Shown one piece after another: positions 1 to 7,637 of a stretch of DNA of 58,148 nucleotides. Within the stretch, counting starts at the first letter, position 1; the number at the start of each line of letters is the position of its first letter. The position numbers and the translations under genes were made by a program. Below the pieces are notes generated by a model that was not told where the DNA came from, searched no databases, and was given only the letters and a program-made list of their open reading frames with translations. The DNA comes from Granulosicoccus sp. (lineage in GTDB: Bacteria; Pseudomonadota; Gammaproteobacteria; Granulosicoccales; Granulosicoccaceae). The stretch lies in contig JAHDGK010000032.1 of NCBI GenBank assembly GCA_020627685.1, forward strand, positions 1-58,148. The letters are read 5' to 3'.

Positions 1-26
1 CCCCTACCCCTCTTAGAACCCCCATT

Positions 27-57
27 AGGCTGACCAGGTATGGTCAGCCTTTTTTTT
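27..57 (+). terminator. Rho-independent terminator of a gene left of the window
   Basis: A perfect 10-bp stem (27-36 with 41-50) closes a GGTA loop and is followed by a run of eight T (50-57). The T run lies on the plus-strand side only, so it ends a plus-strand transcript that enters from outside the window. The minus-strand flank (C-rich) has no T run, so it would not efficiently stop prmB transcription. Confidence 0.85.
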
Positions 58-86
58 GGGGCATCTGCGGGGCAAGAAGACTGACG

Positions 87-986
87 TTAAAAAGCCGACG
101 CTGCTGTTGTCAGATCCGAATAGCTCAAGACAAATACTCCATGACCTCCGTGTGCGAACTGTAGCCAACCAAACGGAATATGAGGGTATTCCGCTTCCAA
201 GGCTTCGCCACTGTTGCCCACTTCGACAATCAGATAACCGTCTTCGTGAAGATATTGGGCCGCCTCTTTCAACATAATGCGAACCAAATCGAGTCCATCT
301 TCTCCTGCAGCTAGCCCCATCGCAGGTTCATGGCCAAATTCCGAAGGCATTGAATTTATGTCTTGCGCATCGACGTAGGGCGGGTTGGAAATAATAAGTG
401 AGTACTTATCGGTGATTGGCTCAAACAGTGAACCTTGATACAAATTGATACGCTGCTGTAATCCATGTAATTCAACGTTCTTAGCAGCAAGCTGTAAAGC
501 TTCTGGGGATAAATCGGATGCATGGACACGGGCCTCGGGTAACTCAAGCGCACAAGCTATAGCTATACACCCGCCACCCGTGCACAAATCGAGAATAGCC
601 GGCTCTTCCACATGGTCGAGTAATCCGAAAAAACCGTCGCAGATAAATTCTGCAAGGGGGGATCTGGGCACCAAGGCCCGCTCATCGGTTAAAAAACGAT
701 GGCCGGCAAACCACGCTTCGCCGGTAATATAAGCGACAGGGATACGCTCCGTAATTCTACGGGTCAGATTTACATTGCAACTTTCACACTCTTTAGGCGT
801 CAAAGGCCGCGAATAGTCAGGAGCGACTAACGGCGATAACTTTAATGAGTGCAATATCAACCATGAAGCTTCGTCTATGGCCGTATCTGTCCCGTGACCG
901 AAAAACAGCTCATTGTCTTCAAAAGCCGCGGCCGCCGCTTTTATCGCTGTTTCAATCGTGTAATCCGTACCGCTTAGTAAAACCAA
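87..986 (-). CDS. prmB: Ribosomal protein L3 N5-glutamine methyltransferase PrmB
   Basis: SAM-dependent methyltransferase expected to methylate a glutamine of ribosomal protein L3 in the cytoplasm. The Rossmann SAM-binding motif (LDLCTGGGCIAIA) and the catalytic NPPY motif of the PrmB/PrmC family are present. The LFFGHGTD and VPRSPLAEF stretches are typical of PrmB rather than PrmC. The frame is open further upstream, to a TTG at 1067, but that would put its start 6 bases from the divergent sco start. I prefer the TTG at 986, which has GAGGG seven bases upstream and gives 299 residues, close to the usual length near 310. No in-frame ATG or GTG exists in the N-terminal region. The start is the only real doubt. 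Confidence 0.9.
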   Translation of the reverse strand: MVLLSGTDYTIETAIKAAAAAFEDNELFFGHGTDTAIDEASWLILHSLKLSPLVAPDYSRPLTPKECESCNVNLTRRITERIPVAYITGEAWFAGHRFLTDERALVPRSPLAEFICDGFFGLLDHVEEPAILDLCTGGGCIAIACALELPEARVHASDLSPEALQLAAKNVELHGLQQRINLYQGSLFEPITDKYSLIISNPPYVDAQDINSMPSEFGHEPAMGLAAGEDGLDLVRIMLKEAAQYLHEDGYLIVEVGNSGEALEAEYPHIPFGWLQFAHGGHGVFVLSYSDLTTAASAF

Positions 987-1028
987 TGCACTGCCCTCAA
1001 CCGGTGATCGAACACCGTAGCGGCATAG

Positions 1029-1034
1029 TATAAT
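1029..1034 (+). promoter_or_regulatory. Candidate -10 box for the sco gene
   Basis: A perfect TATAAT lies 39 bases before the ATG at 1073 and would start transcription near 1041. I see no convincing -35 hexamer at the usual spacing. It sits upstream of the preferred prmB start, which supports that shorter start. Confidence 0.4.
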
Positions 1035-1072
1035 GCTTAAGGGCGTAACCCCACTCCTCTGATTCAATTCCT

Positions 1073-1738
1073 ATGAAAAACAAACTGCCTCTTATTATTG
1101 TCTCTGTTATTGCGATCACGGCTGGTGTGTTTGCCTCTGCCATGTTCTCTAACAATGATACTTCTGCGCCCGGCCAAGACGCCCAGGCATTGGCTAGCCT
1201 TCAGGAATCACTAAAAACATCTATCGCTCTACCTCTGGATTTCAAAACAGTGCCTGATTTTCAGCTGCTAGATGTCAATGCCGAATCCATTGACCAAACT
1301 GTTTTTGATGACAAATGGAGCATCGTATTTTTCGGCTATACACACTGCCCGGATGTATGCCCCATAACACTGCAAATCATGAAAAACGTCGCAAGCAAAA
1401 TTGCGGCTCAAAACGGGGAATTGCCTCAAATAGTATTTGTATCCGTTGATCCGGTACGAGATACCAGCGAAGTGATGAAAAACTACATTAGCTTCTTCAA
1501 CGAAGAGTTCGTTGGAATTACAGGCGAACTCAAGGACGTCCATGCAATGACAAGATCACTGGGCATCGTTGCATCTTTCACCGCCAATAAAGATGACCCT
1601 GAGAACTATCTCGTAGACCACACAGCATCGCTGTTATTGATCGACCCTGAAAGACGTCTACGCGCTAAAATAAGCCCACCGCATGTTGCTGAAACAATCG
1701 TTGACGACTATTTGTTGATGACCAACCCTCCCAGCTAA
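1073..1738 (+). CDS. SCO1/SenC-family copper chaperone
   Basis: Membrane-anchored thioredoxin-fold protein of 221 residues. Family members bind copper and help assemble the CuA centre of cytochrome c oxidase. An N-terminal hydrophobic segment (about 5-25) anchors it. The copper motif C-P-D-V-C gives Cys92 and Cys96, and the third ligand is His183 in VDHTASLLLID; all three are in place. It diverges from prmB and lies 68 bases upstream of a second periplasmic copper chaperone. The pair is a common arrangement for copper delivery to respiratory oxidases. No strong ribosome binding site precedes the ATG. Confidence 0.92.
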   Translation: MKNKLPLIIVSVIAITAGVFASAMFSNNDTSAPGQDAQALASLQESLKTSIALPLDFKTVPDFQLLDVNAESIDQTVFDDKWSIVFFGYTHCPDVCPITLQIMKNVASKIAAQNGELPQIVFVSVDPVRDTSEVMKNYISFFNEEFVGITGELKDVHAMTRSLGIVASFTANKDDPENYLVDHTASLLLIDPERRLRAKISPPHVAETIVDDYLLMTNPPS

Positions 1739-1806
1739 AGCAAGGTCTGGGACACGTTCAATTGCCAGGCAACCACACGTAAAATTAAAAAGTTTACCTG
1801 CAAATA

Positions 1807-2358
1807 ATGAAAACGATAAGCAAAGCACTCTTGAGCACTTTGGCGCTCTTCGCATTTACCGTTTCAGCATCCTTCGCAAGCTCTCCTGAAATAAGCAATG
1901 CGCGTATTATTCAGCCCCCTCCTGGAGCCAAGGTTGCCGCCGCCTACTTCAACATCGAAAACACCGCCGCAGACTCACTGGTAATAACCGGTGCTAACAG
2001 CGATGATGTTCCGATGGTCAGCATTCATCTCAGCATTGTTGTCGATGATGTGGCCAAAATGCTCGAGCAGGAAAGCGTCACTATTGACGCTGGTGATACT
2101 CTAGAGTTCAAGCACGGTAGTTATCACCTCATGCTTATGGGTCTGACAGAACCTTTGGTTTCAGGCTCAAACTTATCATTTGAACTTCAAACCAGTGCTG
2201 GCACATTCCCCATCCAAATTCCGGTTCTCAGTCCAGACGAGGCAGCCAATATGTCAGCGGGAACTATGGATCATGGAAACATGAATCACGACAACATGAA
2301 TCACGATGCGAAGAAAAAAATGAAGCATGGTGATCACGGCAAAATGGAAAACAAATAG
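1807..2358 (+). CDS. PCu(A)C-family periplasmic copper chaperone
   Basis: Periplasmic protein of 183 residues with a signal peptide (about 1-24, ending ASFA-S). It carries the exact copper-binding spacing H-X10-M-X21-H-X-M: His74, Met85, His107, Met109. After the domain, residues 149-183 form a tail of repeated NMNHD-like units with five His and six Met, a second probable metal-binding region. Family members pass Cu(I) to Sco proteins or directly to cytochrome oxidase, which fits the Sco gene just upstream. The residue after the first His is Leu rather than the more usual Met or Thr. Its stop codon overlaps the psd start by one base (TAGTG). Confidence 0.9.
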   Translation: MKTISKALLSTLALFAFTVSASFASSPEISNARIIQPPPGAKVAAAYFNIENTAADSLVITGANSDDVPMVSIHLSIVVDDVAKMLEQESVTIDAGDTLEFKHGSYHLMLMGLTEPLVSGSNLSFELQTSAGTFPIQIPVLSPDEAANMSAGTMDHGNMNHDNMNHDAKKKMKHGDHGKMENK

Positions 2359-3224
2359 TGCCAAACAGCGCCGCTAACTTTATCGATTACCTCAAGACAT
2401 ATAGTCTTTATGTCCTTCCTCACCATGCGTTGACGCGTGTGGTGTATTGGCTCACTCGGCAAAACTCTAAGCTAACACCCTGGGTGATCGAAAAGTTTGC
2501 GGCCTCTTTTAATGTCGACATGAACGATGCAGTCGAGCCTGATTTAAAAAGCTACTCAACGTTCAACGCTTTCTTCACACGGGCGCTTAAACCCACCGCA
2601 AGACCCATTGCTGAAGGAATTACAGAAATAGCCTCACCGGCTGATGGCAGAATATCCGCTATTGGCGATATTCATGAAGCGCGAATTTTTCAGGCCAAGG
2701 GACGAGACTATTCATTACTGTCCCTACTCGGCGGCGACGGTATGGCAACAGAGCGCCTAGGCAATGGCCGCTTCACAACCATTTATTTATCGCCTCGCGA
2801 TTATCATCGCCTGCATATGCCCATTGCCGGGAAACTCATAAAACAAACACACGTTCCCGGAAGATTATTTAGCGTCGGTCCGCACACAGTCCGGGCGTTA
2901 CCGGATTTATTCGCCCGAAACGAGCGCGTTATTGCTCAGTTTGAAACCGATCATGGCCTAATGGCACTGGTGCTTGTCGGAGCGATGAACGTTGCCGCTA
3001 TTGAAACTGTTTGGGACGGGCTGGTCACGCCCCCGCAACGCAGCAGCATCTCCACTAAGACCTACCATGATCAATCTGTGATGTTGGAAAAAGGACAGGA
3101 AATGGGCAGGTTCAACATGGGTTCAACCATTATCGTGTTACTGGAGAACCCCGCGGCCTGGCGTGCTGATATGCAAGCCGGGGATGCCGTGAGAATGGGG
3201 CAATTTCTCGGACAAATACGTTAA
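2358..3224 (+). CDS. psd: Phosphatidylserine decarboxylase proenzyme
   Basis: Makes phosphatidylethanolamine from phosphatidylserine at the inner membrane. The 288-residue proenzyme has the self-cleavage motif as M-G-S-T, with predicted cleavage between Gly255 and Ser256; the Ser becomes the pyruvoyl group of the small subunit. Other family signatures are SPADGRI and the YHRLHMP segment with the catalytic His. The GTG start overlaps the preceding stop (TAGTG), so translation is probably coupled to the PCu(A)C gene. The last 87 bases overlap the 3' end of a convergent minus-strand gene. Confidence 0.95.
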   Translation: MPNSAANFIDYLKTYSLYVLPHHALTRVVYWLTRQNSKLTPWVIEKFAASFNVDMNDAVEPDLKSYSTFNAFFTRALKPTARPIAEGITEIASPADGRISAIGDIHEARIFQAKGRDYSLLSLLGGDGMATERLGNGRFTTIYLSPRDYHRLHMPIAGKLIKQTHVPGRLFSVGPHTVRALPDLFARNERVIAQFETDHGLMALVLVGAMNVAAIETVWDGLVTPPQRSSISTKTYHDQSVMLEKGQEMGRFNMGSTIIVLLENPAAWRADMQAGDAVRMGQFLGQIR

Positions 3225-3662
3225 CGCATCTTCAGCATCCCGTTCAAACCAAGCACGGGCACTTCCCTCTCGAAACGAATATCCCCAGCGGTCCATATCG
3301 AGAAACATGCGCTCACGACCCATGCACGGAATTAGCTCAGAAATCAGTATCTGTAAATAACAAACGGCCATCTCCTCAACCGCTGACCCTTTTGCATCTG
3401 TATGCAAATTCGCTCTTCGCTCATCACTCATGAGCAACCAATGACAAGCTTCATGAAGCGCAGAATGAACGGGTGTATCTGATCGGACAAACAAGGTATT
3501 TCTAATCAGACCGGCCTCTTCATCTCCCCAGTGACTTCCCGGGATTACTTCTCCATCTGCAACCTGCTCAATGCAAAGTCCGGTGTTCGACAGCACAGAC
3601 TCCAAACAATCTAGTCCGGACTCTGCAAGCCTCAATACCAAGTGTTCAGACAGTTCAGGCAC
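3138..3662 (-). CDS. Small HExxH protein, candidate divergent EpmC-like EF-P hydroxylase
   Basis: Third gene of the efp-epmA operon. I chose the GTG at 3662, which overlaps the epmA stop by eight bases (GTGCCTGA) and gives 174 residues; a TTG at 3710 would give 190. The central motif SALHEACHW contains HExxH (residues 70-74 from the GTG) followed by a conserved-looking ERR and an EE pair at 96-97 that could supply a third metal ligand. From memory, E. coli EpmC, which hydroxylates modified EF-P, has a similar SAIHEISHW core in a protein of about 180 residues. Membership of that family is inference from motif, length and context; an unrelated zinc peptidase is the alternative. Its 3' end overlaps convergent psd by 87 bases. 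Confidence 0.7.
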   Translation of the reverse strand: MPELSEHLVLRLAESGLDCLESVLSNTGLCIEQVADGEVIPGSHWGDEEAGLIRNTLFVRSDTPVHSALHEACHWLLMSDERRANLHTDAKGSAVEEMAVCYLQILISELIPCMGRERMFLDMDRWGYSFREGSARAWFERDAEDALTYLSEKLPHSHGIPGLHISTPGRGVLQ

Positions 3663-4632
3663 GCTGGTCGGTAAAACTGATGACTTGATCGATTGAATCG
3701 TGATTGCCAATCACCATATGCAGCCGGTTAAGACCGATGGCAATTCCAGCACAATCGGGCAGTCCTTCGGCTAGGGCCTCAAGTAAGTAGGTGTCCATCG
3801 GCATAGCCGGTTCGCCCATTTGCTCACGTTTTTGCAGATCATCCTCAAAGCGTTGTTGCTGCAGGCGTGAATCACTTAGCTCGTGGAAGCCATTGCCCAG
3901 TTCAATAGCGCCAAAGTAAACCTCGAAACGCTCTGCAATACTGCGCCCATCTTCATCGACACCCAGTCGTGACAACGCAGCCTGACTGCTCGGATAATCT
4001 TTTAACAGCACAAATGTACCCGATGGAAATTCGTTGATTACGAATTCATCCATAAACAAATCCAGCGCAGCATCCAGATCATTGCCAATAGACGTTGGAA
4101 AGCTCTTATTAGCATCTTTGAAGTAAGTTTTGATCATGGAGACGCTTGCGTTTTCAGGCCAACACTTAAGCCTTTCGAATACTTCAACACCATAACGACG
4201 CACCTGAACACCCGGCCAGTGCAAGTCGAACGCTTGCCAGATGTGTTTTAACAGGGACTGTGTATCAGTCATCAGAGCGTTGTGATCCATGTTCACGCGG
4301 TACCACTCAAGCAAGGAGAACTCAGGATTATGATACCGACCGGACTCCCCGGCTCTAAACACGGGCGCAATCTGATAGAGATCCGGTTGGGTCTGACTAT
4401 CTTGAGCATGTGCCGCCAAAAGGCGTTTCATAGGAAATTCGGGGGATGTGTGAAGATAACGCTGATCGTTGGTGCAGATACTGGGCACGTGAGGGTCTGT
4501 TGTCGCATGCCTTGAGAGTACAGGCGTGCATACCTCCAGTATGTTCTGCTCTTCCATCCATTGCCGAATGCAGCGACGCAGCGCTGCAGATTCCGTCAAG
4601 CTGGCGAGCGAAGCGCTTGGGCGCCAGCTCAC
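3655..4632 (-). CDS. epmA: EF-P (R)-beta-lysine ligase EpmA
   Basis: Truncated class II lysyl-tRNA synthetase paralogue that attaches (R)-beta-lysine to the conserved lysine of elongation factor P. It consists of the catalytic domain only (325 residues), with no anticodon-binding domain. Motif 2 spans about 91-111 (VFRAGESGRYHNPEF) and motif 3 about 296-304 (GIAIGLNRL). The start is GTG, nine bases after the efp stop, so the two form an operon. The partner aminomutase EpmB, which makes beta-lysine, is not in this window. The HExxH gene follows with overlap. Confidence 0.95.
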   Translation of the reverse strand: MSWRPSASLASLTESAALRRCIRQWMEEQNILEVCTPVLSRHATTDPHVPSICTNDQRYLHTSPEFPMKRLLAAHAQDSQTQPDLYQIAPVFRAGESGRYHNPEFSLLEWYRVNMDHNALMTDTQSLLKHIWQAFDLHWPGVQVRRYGVEVFERLKCWPENASVSMIKTYFKDANKSFPTSIGNDLDAALDLFMDEFVINEFPSGTFVLLKDYPSSQAALSRLGVDEDGRSIAERFEVYFGAIELGNGFHELSDSRLQQQRFEDDLQKREQMGEPAMPMDTYLLEALAEGLPDCAGIAIGLNRLHMVIGNHDSIDQVISFTDQRA

Positions 4633-4641
4633 AAAAGGCGA

Positions 4642-5208
4642 CTACTTAACCCGCGAAACGTATTCACCGCTTCTGGTGTCAATTTTAATTTTTTCGCCTT
4701 CTTCTATGAATAATGGCACCTTAACTACCGCACCGGATTCCATATACGCGGGTTTGGTTCCACCTGTAGCTGTGTCTCCACGTAAACCAGGATCAGTCTC
4801 TTTTATCACCATTTCAACGAAATTGGGAGGAGTCACCGCCAGCGGCTGCCCGTTATACAAGGTGACCTCGCAAACCGCCTCGTCCATGAGCCATAAATGA
4901 GCGTCCCCAACAGCTGTTTTATCGGCCGCGAGTTGCTCAAATGATTCAGGGTTCATGAAGTGCCAATACTCTCCATCGCTGTACAAGTACTGCATAGAGG
5001 TATCCATGACATCGGCAGATTCGACGCTTTCGCCGGATTTGAACGTTCTTTCGACGACTCGCCCTGTTTTCAGATTCCTAACGCGTGTTCGGGTAAATGC
5101 CTGGCCTTTGCCGGGTTTAACGAACTCATTGCTGACGATACTGTGCGGATCGCCATCCAACATGATTTTCAGGCCGCCCTTAAATTCGTTAGTACTGTAA
5201 TTTGCCAT
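4642..5208 (-). CDS. efp: Translation elongation factor P
   Basis: Binds the ribosome between the P and E sites and relieves stalling at polyproline stretches. The protein has 188 residues. The lysine modified in the EpmA pathway is present as Lys34 in the loop KPGKGQAF. The conserved C-terminal OB segment ([14 protein letters not shown]) is also present. It is the first gene of an operon with epmA and the HExxH gene. A TATAAT box lies about 54 bases upstream on the minus strand. Confidence 0.97.
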   Translation of the reverse strand: MANYSTNEFKGGLKIMLDGDPHSIVSNEFVKPGKGQAFTRTRVRNLKTGRVVERTFKSGESVESADVMDTSMQYLYSDGEYWHFMNPESFEQLAADKTAVGDAHLWLMDEAVCEVTLYNGQPLAVTPPNFVEMVIKETDPGLRGDTATGGTKPAYMESGAVVKVPLFIEEGEKIKIDTRSGEYVSRVK

Positions 5209-5261
5209 TGGGTTCTCGTGGTTACCTTTTACACGGGCAATCGGCCGCGCTGATCCCGTCC

Positions 5262-5267
5262 ATTATA
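5262..5267 (-). promoter_or_regulatory. Candidate -10 box for the efp operon
   Basis: The minus strand reads TATAAT here, 54 bases upstream of the efp ATG. No good -35 hexamer is visible at 16-18 bases. The remainder of the 227-base divergent gap (5209-5435) shows nothing coding. Confidence 0.4.
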
Positions 5268-5435
5268 ACGACACAATGATGCTTCCGCGCGCCCGCCCTG
5301 ATGGCTGAATCACCCAAAAGGACCACCTGTAAGTCGACAACCACTTATGTAACCTAAAATTGACCAAAAAACGCAGTATTTTTCCGATTTCCAGCTAGAG
5401 TTTAAGAGATCAACCACGTTTTCGCCCGCCACGTC

Positions 5436-6710
5436 ATGGCTTCAGATTGGTCTCTTCCACTCAGCTGCTTAATCTATGGATCCGATCTTATAAGGACCGG
5501 CGATGTCGCGGATAGGGTGCGGGCCTACAGCGACATTTCGCAAATTGACGAGGTGGCACGCCTTTCAAATTTTCGCGACCATTTAAGTCGGCACGCGTAT
5601 GATTTTGTCGTCGTGATGTTGGCGCACGCCGACGACAATCTTCCTGCCTGCATACTTCGTTACCCCGAACTAAAAGTCTTAGCAATTACTCCTGCTAGAA
5701 AAATCCACTCTCTAGACGACTGGATGGCCCAAGGAGCATCCGATGTTGTCAGCGCACAACGACGTGGAAAATGTCGGCATGCGTTGCAGAGAATCATCGA
5801 AGAATGCCGAGTTAAGGCTAAGCTGCGACTTGCCAGTGAAAAGTTAGCCTCACAGAATCGATTGCAAAAACTGCTGCTGAACTCTCAGGAACAAGCTGTA
5901 TTGCTCTGGCAAAACGGCACAGTGCTGGATTCCAACTGCCACTTGGACGAGCTTATAGGTTGCCATGCTTTAGATCCGCAAAGCCGAAGTATTGAGTGGA
6001 AACGCTGGATTTCCGCTCCCTGTTACGCACAGCTGCACTCCCCGGGTGAGCCCGTATCCGGTAAGTTGATTATCAGTAATCACAGAGGCCTCCAATACGA
6101 GGCGACTGTTGAACGCATAACGGTAGAGAGTGGAGATGCTCAACTCATCAGATTGAACACTCTTGCTATCGACAATACGGCGTGGAGCGAAGAAGCTCTC
6201 GACGCGACCACCGGTGTATTACTGCCGGAGGCGTTTTTAAATGCAATGGATTCCTGGCTTCAAAGCACGACTAAGAATCGCTACACCGTTGCTCAAATCA
6301 GCATTAACGAACCCGATTTACAAAACGATGAGAATGCGGCGAACAGCACAGTGAAAGAGTTGTTGTCTTATCGAATCGCGATGCGGCTTCAAGAAGAATT
6401 TAAAAAAGGGTCTCTTATTGGCCGAACGGGATCCACCACCATGACCCTGCTCCCGTTTCATACTCACAAGCATTCGCGTGAACTGGCAACTCGAATAAGA
6501 GAGTGTCTGGGTACGGTTGGCGAGCTTTTGGACGATGCGAATTGCATCCAAATCAGCACCTTGACCCTTGCGCCCAACACACTCAATGCCAGCGAAGTCA
6601 TCCATCGATTGAACCGACGCCAGCAATTTACTGATCGTCAAAAACCTTTGGCGTCGACCACAAGCAGGCCGACACCGGAAGATCTACCCGTGCTAAGCGT
6701 CCGCGCGTAA
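5436..6710 (+). CDS. Degenerate receiver / PAS-like / GGDEF-like protein
   Basis: Cytoplasmic protein of 424 residues that looks like a signalling protein stripped of its chemistry. Residues about 10-125 follow a receiver fold, but the phosphoacceptor position in DFVVVML is Met61 and the conserved Lys-Pro near residue 108 is absent. Residues about 150-245 resemble a PAS-type sensor. Residues about 255-400 follow a diguanylate cyclase fold (ATTGVLLPEAFLNAM, LIGR), but the GGDEF position reads GSTTM (332-336), so cyclase activity is very unlikely. It has its own divergent position from efp and overlaps htpX at the 3' end by 18 bases. Domain assignment rests on pattern, not on a search. Confidence 0.75.
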   Translation: MASDWSLPLSCLIYGSDLIRTGDVADRVRAYSDISQIDEVARLSNFRDHLSRHAYDFVVVMLAHADDNLPACILRYPELKVLAITPARKIHSLDDWMAQGASDVVSAQRRGKCRHALQRIIEECRVKAKLRLASEKLASQNRLQKLLLNSQEQAVLLWQNGTVLDSNCHLDELIGCHALDPQSRSIEWKRWISAPCYAQLHSPGEPVSGKLIISNHRGLQYEATVERITVESGDAQLIRLNTLAIDNTAWSEEALDATTGVLLPEAFLNAMDSWLQSTTKNRYTVAQISINEPDLQNDENAANSTVKELLSYRIAMRLQEEFKKGSLIGRTGSTTMTLLPFHTHKHSRELATRIRECLGTVGELLDDANCIQISTLTLAPNTLNASEVIHRLNRRQQFTDRQKPLASTTSRPTPEDLPVLSVRA

Positions 6711-7565
6711 TCTTGCGATACGAACATCTAAGGGCGGATGCGTAGAAGCCATTTTTGACAAGGCACCACCTGAGATTCCAAATGCCTGAAGCCTTTCAGG
6801 TAAGGCGGCACTTTCCTGGCTGCCGCGCTTAAGCGCTTCCAGTGCCGAAATCATATTTTCCCTGCCTGCCAGTTCAGCTCCACCGGCATCGGCCCTGAAT
6901 TCCCTCTGTCGGGAAAACCATGCAGCGATTAAGCTTGCCAGAAATCCGAATACGACATTCCCTAGAATGTTGCCGATGAAATATCCCATACCAAATCCAC
7001 CGCCACCAGAACGATTACCGCGCAGGGCGTTATCGATCATGGACCCTAAGATACGCGAGAAGATGATGACGAAGGTATTCAATACCCCTTGAATCAAACC
7101 CATAGTGACCATATCGCCGTTGTAAACATGGGCAACTTCATGACCCAGAACGGCCTCTACTTCCTCTTTTGACATGGTTTGCAGCAAACCGGTACTGACT
7201 GCAACCAGTGAATTGTTTTTATTCCACCCGGTAGCAAACGCGTTAGGCGAGTTTTGTTGGAATATACCGACGTCTGGCAAACCAATTCCGGACGCCTTGG
7301 CCTGAGCGTGTACCGTCTCTAACAGCCAGCGCTCAGTTTCATTGGTGGGTTGTTCGATAAGCTGCACACCCATAGAGCGTATAGCCATCGACTTGGACAT
7401 GAATAGAGAGACAAACGAGCCGATGAATCCAAACAGGGACGCAAAGATAATGAGTGAGACTGGACTTTGCCCAATCGCTTTATCTAAACCGAATATGGAT
7501 GTGATGATGCTGAACACGACCATTACGGCCATGTTCGTGCCTAAAAACAGAAGGATTCTCGTCAT
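6693..7565 (-). CDS. htpX: Membrane zinc protease HtpX
   Basis: Inner-membrane M48 metalloprotease that helps clear misfolded membrane proteins. The protein has 290 residues. Two hydrophobic segments lie at the N-terminus (about 4-25 and 35-55) and two after the active site. The zinc motif HEVAH is at 142-146 and the third ligand is Glu222 in REFRADAGG. A glycine-rich loop (GGGGFGMG) lies at 187-194. It lies 72 bases downstream of parC on the same strand, with a hairpin in between. Confidence 0.95.
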   Translation of the reverse strand: MTRILLFLGTNMAVMVVFSIITSIFGLDKAIGQSPVSLIIFASLFGFIGSFVSLFMSKSMAIRSMGVQLIEQPTNETERWLLETVHAQAKASGIGLPDVGIFQQNSPNAFATGWNKNNSLVAVSTGLLQTMSKEEVEAVLGHEVAHVYNGDMVTMGLIQGVLNTFVIIFSRILGSMIDNALRGNRSGGGGFGMGYFIGNILGNVVFGFLASLIAAWFSRQREFRADAGGAELAGRENMISALEALKRGSQESAALPERLQAFGISGGALSKMASTHPPLDVRIARLRADA

Positions 7566-7605
7566 CGATTAAATTCCCGTTTGGATCGTCTAAACAGCGT
7601 CAATG

Positions 7606-7624
7606 TAGGGGCTGATCGCCCCTA
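7606..7624 (-). terminator. Hairpin between parC and htpX
   Basis: TAGGGGC (7606-7612) pairs with GCCCCTA (7618-7624) around a five-base loop. There is no T run on either side, so it may be a weak or Rho-aided terminator or an RNA-processing structure rather than a classical intrinsic terminator. Confidence 0.35.
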
Positions 7625-7637
7625 ATCAAGGTTCCAA

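Noticed and set aside
87-1067. Longer prmB start at 1067
   Set aside because: The codon is TTG, the extra residues do not resemble the family, and it would start six bases from the divergent sco gene; TTG at 986 has a GAGGG site.
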